NCBI GenBank assembly: GCA_036768485.1
Contig: JAVLUZ010000400.1
Coordinates: 62,001 to 126,000, forward strand
DNA length: 64,000 nt
DNA from: Mermis nigrescens
Taxonomy: Eukaryota > Nematoda > Enoplea > Mermithida > Mermithidae
Direction: 5' to 3'
The notes beneath the pieces were generated by a model, which worked only from the letters and a program-made list of their open reading frames with translations, ran no database searches and was not told where the DNA came from. Numbering within the stretch: position 1 is the stretch's first letter; every line of letters begins with the position of its first letter. This document shows positions 10,317-23,865 of the stretch, piece by piece. The translations under genes and the position numbers were made by a program.

Positions 10317-10790
10317 GTGGTAGATAGATAGCAATAAGTCCATATTTTTTCAGCAAAATTTCATCCTTTTTCATCGTCCGAGCTCCGGTTCATTGTCATG
10401 CTGAGCGCTTCCATTTAAATTTAATTTTCACGGAGCCTAATCGAGCTACATCAACTGGCATGGTGGTGTTGAGAGCGGAAGAAACAGCAAAGGCGACTGT
10501 GGCGGCGCAAACAGGGAACCCAATGGAAAACGAGTCGGTCGGCTACAGTAATAATCGCTATTAGTCGATCTGCCGTTTTCTGGCACGGAAAAGGTCATTT
10601 GAAATGAAACAGACTATAGCACAATCTAAACCCACAGTTGCGCCTTCTTTTCCGCCCGGCTTACGCTCATGTCGAATTATTGAATGAATTGGATGTTTTC
10701 ATTTAATTCTTAAATAAAATTATGTATTATTAATTCGTTGTTATCCTATCAATGCATGCAAACGCAAGATTGCCAGAATCTTTTGTGAAG
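10317..10790. other. intergenic or intronic, slightly GC-richer patch
   Basis: The stretch 10,380-10,600 is noticeably less AT-rich than its surroundings and contains GGCGGCGC. I see no exon-like frame with splice sites that fits the host gene model, and no repeat partner. Confidence 0.3.
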
Positions 10791-12858
10791 GCACGTTTCT
10801 TCAGATTCTGCAGAATACACTTAGATTTTTTGCTTTTATTGGCAGCAGTCCAATTTTAGCACATTATTACAACTTTCGCAAGCATCGGCGACTTTTCCCT
10901 AATCCTTCCTTTTAAGTCCTTATTGATGCATAATTACAAGTAGGAATATTAGCTGTGTTTGTTCCATCGGAGCATTTTTCCTTGCAAGATTATGAGAGCA
11001 GTACAAGAACATGGTAAACAAGATTGATATGAACATCAGCATTATCTTTTTTTAATAAAGGACAAGCGACCTTTCCTAAACCGAATAAATGTTTAACCGT
11101 GAACCTTGCGCAACTACTAGGTGTAAACAAAAATTTAATTTAGATTTGTAAAACTCACGTCACAAAAATTATTTTAAAAAAATTACGCTTCCACAGTGCT
11201 CTAGAACCAAAAATTAAGTTCTGGTAAATACTTTGGACGACTGCTGGGTGTATAGAAAATTTAAAGTCAGATTCAATCTAGAATTAGGGTCAGTTTTACC
11301 GTAAACTTTACACAACTACAGTGTGAAAAGAAATTTCACAGTCAGATTCGTGATTCTAGCGTAACGGATAACATTTAAGAACAAGCATTTGCAACGCTCT
11401 AAAACTAAATTTAACTTTCAGTTTAAACTTAACACAACTTCTGGATGTAAAGACAACCAAAACATACAGCCACATCCTTAATTCTTACGTTACACAGAAC
11501 ATTTTATAGAACACATCCACGTTCTGCATTACTCTGGAATTAAAATTAGTTTTTATAGTAAGCTTTACGTTTTTACGATGACTGAATAGCATTCACTTTA
11601 CACGACTACTATGTTTAGAGAAAACTATCAGACAGATTCTTAACCTGATGTTACGGAGAATATTTACGTTTCGCGACATCTGAGAACTAAAATTAATTTC
11701 TAGTGTACACTGTATACCTCTACAATATTCAGGCCGTAGAGAAATCTAACAGTCTTATTCGTGTTTTCGACGTTACAGAGAAGATTGTGAAAAAATTCAT
11801 CTTTGCAACGTTCATGAAGTAAAATAATTTTGTGGCGTAAATTTTAAAACTGTTTTATAAGTCAATATTGCTGTTATTAAATGCAGGATTATGTCCCAAA
11901 TTAAATCATAAGAACTTGACTGACAAAACTTGCCAAATATATCCTTTTATCTAACGTTCGAACTTTACACCTCTAAATCTAACTCAGTATTGGGTGCAAA
12001 GAAAGGCGACTCATTGCGATGTGTGACCGCTATAATTTACTTTCCTCCTAGAATATTTCGCACTACCCTGATCATTATCGGAGTAGTTGACAGATCAAAA
12101 TAAGGCCCAAAAATATGTTTTTTTACTTCGAACATTAAATTTTACACCTCTAGAACTAAGTCTGTATTGAGCTTATAAAATGCGTCCAAGTGCGATTTGT
12201 AAACAATGAGACGTATTTTATCCTTAGAATACTTCACACAACCCAACTTATAACGCAAGAAGTTGGCGGATTAAAAGAAAAAACGTATTTCTTTCGTCCT
12301 TCACTCTGGTGTAAACTCTAAACTCCTAGAAGTAGGCCCGTCTTGACTTTACGCAAACGCAAACCAATTCGGTTTGTAGTCCTTAAAACGTAGTACTTTC
12401 TTAATGGAAAGGACTATAGCGGACTCCTTACCTATGATGTTGGCAGACATGAAGACTACAACGCGACTAAAATGTGTTTTTCCAACCCCAGATTTTTAAA
12501 CTCTTTACACCTTCACTCGAGAACTAACGCGAAATTATAGAAAAAAATTTACTATCTAGAGAATTTAATCCTATACAGATCTGTGTCATTAAATTGTATG
12601 AAGCATCTACGCTCAGTTGTTTACAATATGGCTAAAAAATTGTCGAAGGTTTGTTTATGTCATAACGTTGCACCAAAAATTTACACGCGCATTGCGAACT
12701 TAATATTGAGTGTGAACAAAAAAGGTGCATAATCTTTTCTGTTATCTATCTTTTAAAAAACCGGCACCTCTTAGATGTGTCACGCTGTAGCTGTAGAGGG
12801 ATGAACACTTATGTTGGGGGTACTTGAGTATATTATAGGTACGCGCTAGCTATGATAA
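10790..12858 (+). repeat. R1 composite repeat, copy 1 (complete)
   Basis: Head module at 10,797-11,000 (GCAGAATACACTTAGATTTT ... TTTGTTCCATCGGAGCATTT). A degenerate array of roughly 100-240 bp units follows (CTTTACAC...GTGTAAA...CAGATTCGT...ACGGAGAACATTT). The tail near 12,730-12,858 (TTTTAAAAAACCGGCACCTC ... GGGGGTACTTGAGTATATTA TAGGTACGCG) ends in a decayed version of the family hairpin. No coding capacity is seen. The class is unknown. Confidence 0.7.
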
Positions 12859-15731
12859 CCACGTAAACTCAAAACCCTCGCTTATCCGGCTGAAAAATAT
12901 ATTCCTTTTGCATATATTCCTTAGACTAAGAAATATGCTAATTAAGTGAGACGGATTTCAAACAACGGCGGGAAAAGCTGGTTTTAAAATTTTATTTTAT
13001 CGAAAAAAGTTTTTTTATCAACAAGCAGCTGTGCATATATGTGCGCCCAATATACATCTATAGGTATATGTAGTTCAAGGGGTGTGATAAGAGTTCTCCA
13101 CTTGATATAGGTATGTATGTATGCGTATATACGCACACTGAGTGATTTGTCCAGTTATAAGCTTTTGCGCATTATTTCGCGATTTTTCAATACAACTATT
13201 CATTACTAACAGAGATGGTTTTGGTTTTCTTTAAAACTAAAGATAATGAATTTGCGGAAAGTTTGGTTTATAAATATTTCATAAATGATGATAAAAAGTA
13301 CATATTGCAACAAATCGTAGATTAATCATATGCCTACTCTGCTCACTTATGTCTCGGAGAGATAAGCTTTTTGTTTTCTCAATAGCTTGTTCAACTAATA
13401 TTTTATATTTAAACTTATTATGCTTATTTTTTCACTACTGTTGCTTAGCCATTCTGAAATCGGATATATCTTACATCATTAGCAAATGTCGAATAGTTGA
13501 ATACGCACCTTTGTGAACTCGCCAAATGAATATTTCCAAAAATTATCTTGCGCGACGCAAAATCTATCTTCTATCATCTGATAGATGTGATAGATTTTCT
13601 ATTCATAATTACCCTTTTTTGTACGACGCGCCCTCGTCGGTATTTTTTAAGTTTAAAGAGGCTTCACCGTAAATTGGTAAAAATTTGGATTCGTCATAAT
13701 TAAGCTGTTTTCTAGGCTAAGGCTCTGATTGTTGAAGGAAGCTTTTGAAATTTAAAACATTTGATTGCTCTGAAATATTCAGCAGTAAGTTACACTTATG
13801 AAAGTCATAAAGCAATTTAACCCTCCCGGACCTATAGTCTGTTTCACATAACTCTGTGCATAAATTTAAGAAGCATCTTCGAGAATAAACCGACAGATTG
13901 CGGTCACAGCATTAATATGATATATAATTATCGTAAATATAGGCTTACTATCGATGAAAATTTTTTAAAATTTATGTACGAATTTATGTGAAACAGACTA
14001 TAATCCTTATAGTTTTTGCCACTAAATCTGTTTTTACGTTCGTGTAAACTCAGTTACTGTCATTCTATGTGCAAAGTGATTCTGAAAAAAGGTAGAAAAA
14101 ATTATTATCATAAGAAAAAGAGTCATAAAGTTTTGAAATTTTATTTATTAGCTGCAAATGAATTAAAAAGCCTAGGTTCTGAAAAATTGGCAATTTTTTA
14201 AAAGAAATACTTGTTTTTGTTTTCTTTGACCCAAAACTTATTATTTCAAGTTGAGATAGAAAATCAAATTTCAAAAAATAAAGTTAGATGTAGGTAAATA
14301 CAAAAAAACCTGCTTTAAACCCGCTTGCATCCCGCGCGACTGACGCTACCTATTGCGAAAAAAAATAAAAATTGTTAAAGATATCAATAATCGAATAATT
14401 TCTGCAATCAATAGTTCATTGTGTAGCTTGACCAAGAATCTTTTACAATCGACGTGGAACTAAATTCTCTAATACTTTTCTAAGCTAATATACCAGATTA
14501 AGAAAATTACGTAAAAATTAGACGTCTTTACGAATTTTAGTACAGTTTTGTCAGTAATAAAGGTATAGCAATTCTTGTGAAACACTGTTTTTCTCACATT
14601 TTGTGGTTAGGTTCGGAATCCATTCAATACAACTTGAAGGTATCATTAGGTACTAGCTTAAACGACCCAGGGGATCAGTCGGTCTGAGGGATCATTTAGC
14701 GAACGTTTTTGGATCCGAATGAAATTAAAAAATTTTATAATTGATGCCTTAAACCTTTTCATTATATATTTTTTGGTTAATTTTGAGCCTTGTAGAGTAA
14801 AATTTTCGATTTTTATCCACTTTTAGCCATCATTTTGCCCAATCTTTTTCGAATGTTCCCTGACTTTCTTGGCTGAGAATTCTAGAAGAGCATGCCTGCT
14901 ACCACAGATGAACAGCATGGCTAGCCTGCGTCTCGGCTCACTCTGGAGGAAGTCCCCCGAGAGCTTTTTTGAGCAAAGTTGGCATAAGTAGTCCATAGCG
15001 AAAATAGAAAAAACAACATCATATATAGTATTTTAGTCGATTACAGACACATTTGCGAGAAATGTAGATTCTTGTTTATTTTGGGCCTTGATTTTCCGCC
15101 ATTTTTCTCTTAATATTTTTCCTCGTTCTTGGGGTTCTAGAGTTCACTCCTTCCCGCCCACGTGCATATCTGAAGATGAGGTTAGGCTCTTCATCATATT
15201 CGTGTATTCGTGATAATAATTACTTAATAACATTTGGCTAGCTGGGGGTTTCGAACCTGGGCATCCTGGTTCCCGTTATTTTATCATCAATTTTACTTGT
15301 ATTGATCGAATTCTGAAAAAATGTATTCTTTTCTCGTGTACACTTATTAAAGATTCACAACACAAGGATTGGTTAGTTGCCGAAATTTTATCTCTACGCG
15401 ATTTCTTTGAATAACATGGTGGAAATGTTGCGATCGATCGTGATAATGGCAACAATTTTCCAAAATAGTAAGCATAATTCGCCGTTATATCTTCGTAAAT
15501 CGAGCGCATTCAATAAGACTTCATAAATTTAGAATACGTAGGTGCTCGTGTTTTCTTTAGATTTATAATAAAAATAGCAGATAAGTGCTTTGTTGAATAT
15601 TACAAGGATTAATGATCAGATAAACATCCGCTTCGATTTACTTAATTGAACGTCAACCATTCGGTCCTTATTTATATATGTTAGTAATGTTAAGTACCTA
15701 TGCAGAATATAACGTTTTATCCTGATTTTAG
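12859..15731. other. no recognised gene; intergenic or intronic
   Basis: Short frames at 14,016-14,274 and 15,276-15,509 lack similarity, splice context or compositional support. A B-box-like GGTTCGAAACCC on the minus strand at 15,248 has no A box. Nothing else is supported. Confidence 0.4.
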
Positions 15732-15781
15732 GTGCATTTGCAACCAACACTGCCATACGGTGCGAAGGCGTATTATTCCAA
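15732..15781 (+). CDS. host modular gene, exon d (module 0)
   Basis: A 50-nt exon between acceptor TTTTAG and donor GTAAGC. In phase 1-0 it is open and encodes ...AIRCEGVLFQ. Its length and phases equal those of exon d at 34,167-34,216, and both have a Cys five or six residues before a terminal Gln codon. It would splice to exon a at 27,660 in the correct phase over an 11.9-kb intron. It is too short to stand alone; support is the match to the repeating pattern. Confidence 0.5.
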
Positions 15782-15989
15782 GTAAGCTGCATATATGTAC
15801 TTACTTCTATTTACACGCAGTGGTGGATCTGTCTAAGAATTTCCTCAGTTGAGGGGCAGAGCCCCAACTTTTCTAATATCAGTCAAAAATTGGTCCAGAT
15901 ATTTGCCCTTTACTTGAGAAATCACATTTTTCGACGTTTTGCGTTGTCTACTTTTATTCAACCCTCGCGTTCCAATGTGTTTTTGAAGT

Positions 15990-16513
15990 CAATGGTTCCC
16001 GGGCTAGGACGCCGTCCTAGCCAGGGTAAAATGTAATTAGTCTCACACAACATAGCAAATATTACTATCATTTTCTGCAATTTTTTAAGTTTTTTCCGAA
16101 TATCTTTGTCATTTTTCGCTAAAGTAACTTTGTAAGATGTTATAACTAAAAAAGTTCTTTAATACTTAGGCATAGACTTTAAGTGGACATGCATAAAAAA
16201 ATACAAATAGTATATTTTAGTTGACTAAAATATCAGTTAAGCGTTTATGTAGCTGATTAAAAAGTAGAAGCCCACCAATCTTGTACTAATCATTGACCAA
16301 AACTTTTTTTGTAATTTAAGTGTTTACGTAATAATCATGAAAAATATGCTAATTTTTTAGGATGTATAATTTTATTTACTAGCTTGAACATTTCAAATGA
16401 TGTAACTATGGCTTAAATGGAGCTAGACAAAGTTTTGTAGTCATTCAAAACATACAACGAAAAAAGTCACTAAAAAGTTGTCGACTATGACGCCGTCCTA
16501 TTACACGGGAACG
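15990..16513. mobile_element. possible MITE with terminal inverted repeats
   Basis: The left end reads GTTCCCGGGCTAGGACGCCG; the right end, read inward on the other strand, GTTCCCGTGTAATAGGACGG. These are about 27-bp imperfect inverted ends, 520 bp apart. The left end also contains the perfect palindrome GGCTAGGACGCCGTCCTAGC(C). The interior is AT-rich and non-coding. No target duplication is clear. Confidence 0.45.
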
Positions 16514-17325
16514 CACGCGATGGTTAAAATAGCTTTGGTGCAACATTTTTCCAATAAAATGTTAAAATTTTTAAAATTTTTCTCGAAAAAAAGTTATTAA
16601 ATTTCTTTTATTTTAGCGAAAATCTGGCGCGAAGCGTTGGAACATTCGTGAATTTAAAGCAGAAGAACAACTAAAAGCTTGAATTGCTACCCCATTTCCT
16701 ACACTTAGAGCATTTGAAGTAGTATATCAAAAATTCATTAAAGCCCTATGAATCAATTTAAAAACTATTCTCCGAGCAAAACTATGACTTTCGGGTCACC
16801 AAAAAATAAATAAATGTCATTAATATATTATCAGGCGCGAAGCGCCGGAAAAATTTGGGAAATTATGATCACTGATAGTTAAAAATCATTGCATATTATA
16901 TTTTTCAATCCTGTATCTCTCCAATTATTTCTTGACAATGGATGGGACGGCCAGCCCTTCAATCTTCCTATGTTTGGTCCATTTTTAGAAAATTAGGATA
17001 ATGCTCGGATTGATACGAAATGCATCTCGCTTATTAGAAAATTATCAAATTTTCGGCAGTCAGCATGTGAAGTACTTATCATAATTTCACCTCAAGTGCG
17101 GCTAAGAATTGATACTTTTTTGACAGTTTTTCACAGCCCATTTACAGAAAAAAATTTTTTCGGAGAATTTGTAAGATGCAATGCATGTAGTTGCATAATC
17201 ATACATTAAAGACGGTAATGAGCATTAGGAATTTAAAATCTGTCTATTTGTTTGAGATTCTATCACGTTTAAATGTTCTTGTTTTACTTTTTGGAAGTTC
17301 TGGTCAGGACAGGATTATTACTAGC
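16514..17325. other. intron, nothing recognised
   Basis: AT-rich. The short motif GGCGCGAAGCG occurs twice (16,627 and 16,834). The frame at 17,191-17,376 has no support. Confidence 0.4.
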
Positions 17326-18180
17326 AAACCAACAATGCTCCGATGGAACAAAAAAGACGAATATACTAAGAACTAGCAAAGAAAAATGCTTTGATAGAAC
17401 GAACAAGATGAATATACTTGGAATTCTGGATTATTAAGGATGTAAAAGGAGGGGACTAGGAAAAATCTACCTAAAGTCGCAAAATATGCTAAAAATCACA
17501 CTTTCACTAAGCAACGCGAAAAATCGAAGTATATCCAGCGGCTTCGAACAGAGAATCTTTTTTAAATAATGTTCAGAGTTTCAGATAAGAGTGTATAAAC
17601 GAAATCTAAAATGTTTACTTTTCTTTTTAATTGCTGGCAAGTAGTAACTATGACTAGCTTCGTAGCTTGATTGATAGAAAACTAAGTGGTATTGTATTTA
17701 AAGTTGTTTTATCTTGTTATGAATATTATATCAGGCAAAGCAGAAGCCGATTAATTGGTGCAAACAATCGTTACGGGAACGCTACTGTATTTACATTTAG
17801 TCTGTCTTAAGTCAACTTACTCGTTTCCTACTGTTTTAAACCAATCATTTCTTAAGTTTTCTTGGATGCATCCATGTCTGCTATTTCATTCAGTTAGCTT
17901 ATAAAGACTGTTAGTGTATTAAATACCATTCCCTATAGCTACTGCATAGCTAGCGTGCTGCTTTTTCAATCATTTTTATGGTTAGAGATTTATTTTAATC
18001 TGTTGGCCGCAGAATATACTTCGATTTGTTGCGTTGCTTAGAGAAAGTGTGATTTGTAGCAGATTTTGCGACTTTAGGTAGATTTTTCCTAGTCACCTCC
18101 TTTTAAATCCTTAATAATCCACAATTCAAGGTAAACTCATCTTTTTTGTTCCATCGGAGCATTTTTCTTTGCTAATACCC
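17326..18180. repeat. inverted pair of R1 head modules
   Basis: The head module occurs inverted at about 17,326-17,560 (AATGCTCCGATGGAACAAAA ... AAAAATCGAAGTATATCC) and direct at 18,003-18,180 (GCAGAATATACTTCGATTTG ... TTTGTTCCATCGGAGCATTT), with a 440-bp spacer. The first part of the inverted arm (TAGCAAA..AATGCT..ATGGAAC) is itself duplicated. The same pairing occurs at 21,440-22,040, so it is either a foldback element or the proper left end of R1. Confidence 0.65.
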
Positions 18181-20656
18181 TACTTCTGATTAGCATGATT
18201 TCGGTACATCAGTCAGTAAACACATACAGTAACATACCACAATAATGACAGCAGTCCAAGAACGCGGAAAACAATATTGTTACTAACATAAGCATTATCC
18301 TTTTCAAATAAGACAACCTTACATTATTTGAAAAGATCAGAGTTTTTCAGGATAAAGTTGACGCCAATATAAAGTGTAAGGAACACTAACGCTCAGATTT
18401 GGAAGTAAAATAAATTTGTAGTATAAATTACATATTGACAACAAATGAATAGTGCAAACTTTACATAAATACTAGGTGTAGAGAAAACTAACAGTCAGAT
18501 TCCCTATTCTGATTTTACGGAAAACATTTGAAAAAAATTAAGCTCCCGCAAGGCTCTAGAACTAAAGTTAATATGCAGTGTAAACTTTACACAACCACGG
18601 AGTGTAGAGATAATTTCAGTCGGATGCGTAATCCTGATATGACTTTGATATTACGATCAACATTTATGAAAAGATTAATTCTCCACAAATGACCAAGGAC
18701 AAATGAATATCAGATGTGAATCACTTTACATCCCTGTTGAGTGCAAACAAACTAGCGTATCACATTTAGTTTCTGCTTAATTTTCAGACTTTAGATTATG
18801 TCCAGACTCATAACCCAGAACTTGGCAGAAAAAACAAGACATAAAGACGTTTAACTCCCCCATTTTTTTGAATTTACACCTCCCGAAAAAGCTAAATGTT
18901 GATGTAAACGACCGCAATTTGCCGTGACGCGTACCCCTTAGAAAGTACTTTATTCTTATCCTATTCGACCTCGTTGACTTCTGAACAGAGAAAGTGGCGA
19001 ACAAAAAAATGGAAAAACACGTATTTTCCACTGTCCACCACATTGTAAACTTTAAAAATATGACACTAACACCCCATTGAGTGTAAATAAATTCAGTTCG
19101 GGTCAATTTGTAGCCCTTTGATTGCAGTAGGTTTGAATGTGCGAAACTTATGTTCTGCAAAATATTTAATATGATTAACCAATCAAAATATGAAAAAACC
19201 TGTTTTTAACCCATTTTACACCTCATATTTCGAAGTTTACACCCCCATAAACAACTCAATATTAGGTTTTTTTAACGCGGCTTGCTTCGACCTGTAGTCC
19301 TTTAAGTTATTCTATTTCTTTTTATATTAAATTAATCCAAACTCATAATCGAAAAAGTTGGCAGAGAAATCTCGGAAAAAATATATTTTTTTACTCATCT
19401 ACTAGAGTGTAAAGTTTAAATCCCTGGTACTAATTGCGTATTGATTGTAGAAAAGTTTGCTGGTAAACATAAGATAGCCCTTGATCCATAGTGCATTTCT
19501 GTCTGACAAAATTTCTAAAATCTCATAACCGGAGTTGTTGGCAGAAATAAACAAGTCGAAAGTGCATGGATTTTGCCGAGAGAATTCAAAAAATGAAAAA
19601 AGTCAGTACTCAGAAAATTTGAAGTCATTAGTCTTTTTTTTAAACTCGCATGCGAGAACGGATGCGTCAGCCTCTGCACCAACTCGATAAATCGGCTAAT
19701 TTTGATACTCAATCAATTATTAAAAAATATTCATCATTCTACTGAAGTTTTAGAATAGTGCATTTATAATGAAAAAAATTATTATTTATTAAAGACGAGT
19801 CCAAAACCTCTGAAATAAGAAAACTCCGATCAAACAATATGCAATACGGATTTATGTATCGGCCTTAGAAAATAGATATATAATTCAAAGTTCACCTCCT
19901 CATACCTCAACAAACAATTCCTTTGAACAGTTTAAAGGTCAGATTCGTTATTCTGACCCCACGGAGAACATTTAAAAAAAATTCATCATCCACGACGCTC
20001 TGAGGGGAAAAAATTTTTCTGTGTAAAGTTTACACCTGCACTTAACGCAATATTGATTGTAAAGAAACAAAATAAATTTTGACGTGTAGCGCTTTAGAAG
20101 AGGCACATTTTAAGGCACTTACCACGTTCTGTCTACTAAGTGTAGAACATGGCAGGGAAAAAATATTTTTTTGTCCCAGACTGTTTACAATAAACCGACT
20201 CAAAATTTGAAAAATATTCAAAAAAAAATAAAAAAGTCCACCCAGATTATATAACCGTCTGTCTATTGAAATCAATCAGACTGCATAGAATATAAAACTG
20301 AGTTAGATATGCTCGTGCACATGAAAAGAGTAAAAAACCGTGTAATTTACACTCCTGTGCAACAACTAATGAGTGTAAAAAAATTTTAAGACCAGATTCG
20401 TAACCTACTAATCAAGGAAAACATTTTTTTAAAAAATTTGGCCTGGCGCAAATAATTTAAATTTTTGGCGTAAACTTCACACACTCAACACTCGCTCGGT
20501 ATTTAGTGTAAAAAAAATTGAGGTCCTCAGTTTTTTATTATCTACCTTTTAAAGAAATTGCATCTCTCAGATGTGTGCCGTTATAGCTGTGAGGGGGGGA
20601 CATATGATGGGGGTACCTAAGTATATTATAGGTACGCGCTTACGCGCTACCTATGA
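18003..20656 (+). repeat. R1 composite repeat, copy 2
   Basis: Head module, then a degenerate array, then a tail ending in the hairpin at 20,628-20,654 (ATAGGTACGCGCTTACGCGC TACCTAT). The frame at 18,777-19,160 on the minus strand is array sequence, not a gene. The last 775 bp is tandemly duplicated in the next entry. Confidence 0.75.
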
Positions 20657-21427
20657 ATTCAAAGTTCAACTCTTCATACCTTAACAAACAGTGGCTGTGG
20701 GAAAGTTAGATTCGTTATTATGACCTTACGGAGACCATTTAAAAAAATTCATCATCCACGACGCTCTGAGGGGAAACAATTTTTCTGTGTAAAGTTTACA
20801 CCTGCACTTAACGCAATATTGATTGTAAAGAAACAAAATAAATTTTTAATTGTAGCGATTAAGACGAAGCACATTTTAAAGGTAGTTACCACGTTCTGTC
20901 TACTAAATGGAGAATATGGCAGGGGAAATTTTTTTTGTCCTAGACTCTTTACAATAAACTGCCTCTAATTTTGAAAATATTACGTTTGAAAAAAATAGGA
21001 AAAGACTCCCCTAGATTTGATGACCGTCTACCTTTGGAAACCAATCAGGCTGCATAGAATGTGAAACTCAGATAGATATGCTCTTGCACTTGAAAACAGT
21101 AAAGAAGCGTCTAATTTAGACTCCTGTGCAACAATCAATGAGTGTAAAGAAATTTTAAGACCAGATTCGTAAGCTACTAATTAGGGAAGACATTTAAAAA
21201 AATTGGCACACCGCAAATCATTTGACTTCTTGGTGTTCACTTTACACACTCACGACGCACTCGGTATTGAGTGTAAACAAGAAAAAAATGGGGTCCTAAG
21301 TTTTTTTATTATCCACCTTTAAAAAAGACCGCACCTCTCAGATGTGTGCCATTATAGCTGTGAGGGGGGACATATATTGGGGGTACCTAAGTATATTATA
21401 GGTACGCGCTAACCCGCTACCTATGAT
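20657..21427 (+). repeat. R1 tail, tandem duplicate
   Basis: Closely matches 19,880-20,656 (for example CATCATCCACGACGCTCTGA and ACACCTGCACTTAACGCAAT in both). It ends in its own hairpin, 21,398-21,424. It follows copy 2 directly, consistent with unequal exchange or end-to-end insertion. Confidence 0.8.
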
Positions 21428-21429
21428 TA

Positions 21430-22050
21430 CGCACTATTAAGACAAAGTAGGAGGTGACTAGGGCAAAGTTAAGTGTGTACGCCAGTGAAAGTTGTAAGAA
21501 TCAACTGAAAATTAGACTTCCGCTAAAAAGGCAAAAAATCGATGTAAATTCTGCGGCGTCTGAAAAAACTCACCTTCACAAAACATTGTTCACTGGCTCA
21601 GAAAAGCGATTATGAGGAAGTTTTGATGTGTTTAAATATCTGATTTACTTTCGTGTCAATATCAAATTTTGCTTCCAATATTTAACTAACTCAATGGCTT
21701 CATAAATGAATTATGACAAGCACACCATCTTGTCAATTGCTGCCCCATATCGTTTTTTGTCGTTTTTTGATTAGTGATTGATTCATTTCTAGGAATATAC
21801 TGTTCTTGTTATTTATTTTTGCGTCGAAGGTGCAATTCCTTCTGTATGCCGCAGAATATACTTCGAGGTTTTGCGTCTTTAAGGGAAGTCTAATTTTCAG
21901 TAGATTGTTACAAATTACAGAGGCATATATGGGGTGCTTTCCCTAGCCCGCTTATTTTATATCCTTAGTCATGCGTGATTCGAAACATAATCGTCCTATT
22001 TGTTCCATCAAAGCATTTTGGGTGCCTAGCCTCCTACTTTTTATTGAAAA
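21430..22050. repeat. second inverted pair of R1 head modules
   Basis: Inverted head at 21,440-21,560 (GGAGGTGACTAGGGCAAAGT ... ATCGATGTAAATTCTGC) and direct head at 21,842-22,030 (GCCGCAGAATATACTTCGAG ... TTTGTTCCATCAAAGCATTT), separated by 280 bp. Confidence 0.6.
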
Positions 22051-23865
22051 ATTCAAAGAAACGAGCGTTAAGAAATTGAATTTAAAAATCTTCTTGCTTC
22101 TACGTACCCAAGAGTTTTCGGCAGAATTCTAACTAGACGCACTAGACGGATAGACGAAACAAGATGCCCCTGCTCCATTGACGTAAGATCCACTATACTA
22201 CATCATATAAATTTATTATAAAAAGCACTATAATAAGAAAAAGGACATCAGGCGCTTTGATTGGTCACCGGTGGACGAAAAAAGAAGAGCAATTAATAAT
22301 GTGCAAATGCGCGCAAATAAGCACTTTGTGTAAAATAATGTAATAATGCATTTACAAAAGATCATCTCTACGAAAATCAGGCCTTATGTCAAAGCGTCAA
22401 AGTCTGCACCTTAAACATTACATTAATACCCTTATATGGGTTTATTGACAAATTAATCATTTAAGTGTTAAATAGCATCTCATGCATTACGTGTTGCATA
22501 ACACATGCGCGTTATTCATAGTTCACTTCAACAAATCTCAACAACCAACGTATTAAAAAACTTTAGAGCCAGATTCGTAATTTAGACGTAACAGACTACA
22601 TTTAAAAAAATTTAGCCATCCGCATGACTCTGGAGAAATTCTTACTTTTCAAGTTAAACTTGAAACAAGGACGAGTGTAAAAGAGATTTTATTTGGATTC
22701 GTAACCCTAATATTACCTTCAACATTTTTGAAAAAATTAACTCTTCACAATGTTCTGAAGACAAATAAATGTTACATGTAAACCACTTTACACTACTGTT
22801 GAGTCTAAACAAATGCGCTCAACTGACGCATAATGTTTGGATTTGACTCCTGATACATTTTCGAACTTGAGATTATGTTCAGACACATAACCGGAGACAT
22901 TGGTTGAAGAAACAAGACAGAAACATGTTTTGCACCTCTAATTTTTGGCTTTACACCCCCGAAGTAGATTAATGTTGATATAAATAAACAAAATTTTCTG
23001 TGGCGTGTACTGCTAAGAACGTGAGTAGTAATTGCCGGCAGGCTGGAGGGCAATGCTGTAGCATAGCCCATGTTATAACATAGGCGATGACGTTAAAATC
23101 TGCTCCCTGAGGTCAGCTGAGGGAGCAACCTTAAAGTATGGAGAATATTCAGGACGGGGAGGGGTGTGCGTAAGGGGGCCCCCACAGCGCCGCCTGTTAT
23201 AGCATGGTCTATCTTGCAGTGTTTGTCCTCAGGTTGCATGGTCGATCTGGGGGTAGTGTCAGTGAATTTTTTTGCTAAAATAAATGCTAAAATAGCATAA
23301 AAACTATCTTTCTGGTCAATTTCAAGGATTTCCGTACTATTCGCCCTATTTTATCTAGAAATTTTCCATGCTGAGATGCCCCCTCTTGCATGTCTTGTTG
23401 TTATTCAATTATTTACTCTTCGAAGAAAGCACGTACACAACAAGTCACGAATAAATGAGCGATGTACAACTAATTTTGCTAAAATTATAGTATAAAAGAG
23501 GCAGCCATATAGATCAGCGAATACATCGGATATGCTAAACCTTTGCAAATGTGATCTCATTCGCATGTTTGATAAAGAGAAATACGATGTGACAAATCGT
23601 CGCAGGTTGAACATGAAAAAATTCGTAGTAATTTCGAGTGTTTTTTTGAGGATTTTTGAGCATCTCATCCGTAGATGCATAGCAGGGCGGCTTTAGGGGT
23701 CGGCCAGAGAGCTTCAGTCTCAAAAATAGGCATAAATTGATGGTCATTGCATCAAAAAACTTTAATTTCCTACTATTCCAAGGAACTTTTCCATTTAAGT
23801 CCCCTCCCGTGTATGTCTCGTCTCCCACTCATTTGCATGGGTCTGTATACTACCGAAAACTTCTG

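Noticed and set aside
10790..12858. R1 as a Helitron
   Set aside because: The tail hairpin is suggestive, but there is no CTRR end, no 5' TC start that I could fix and no Rep/helicase sequence.
14873..14970. Possible exon after GAATTCTAG
   Set aside because: Length, phase and residues do not fit any of the a-d exon classes.
15235..15275. tRNA B-box-like sequence on the minus strand
   Set aside because: No A box, no acceptor stem and no repeat partner.
18777..19160. 127-codon frame on the minus strand
   Set aside because: It lies in the degenerate R1 array and has no counterpart kept open in the other R1 copies.
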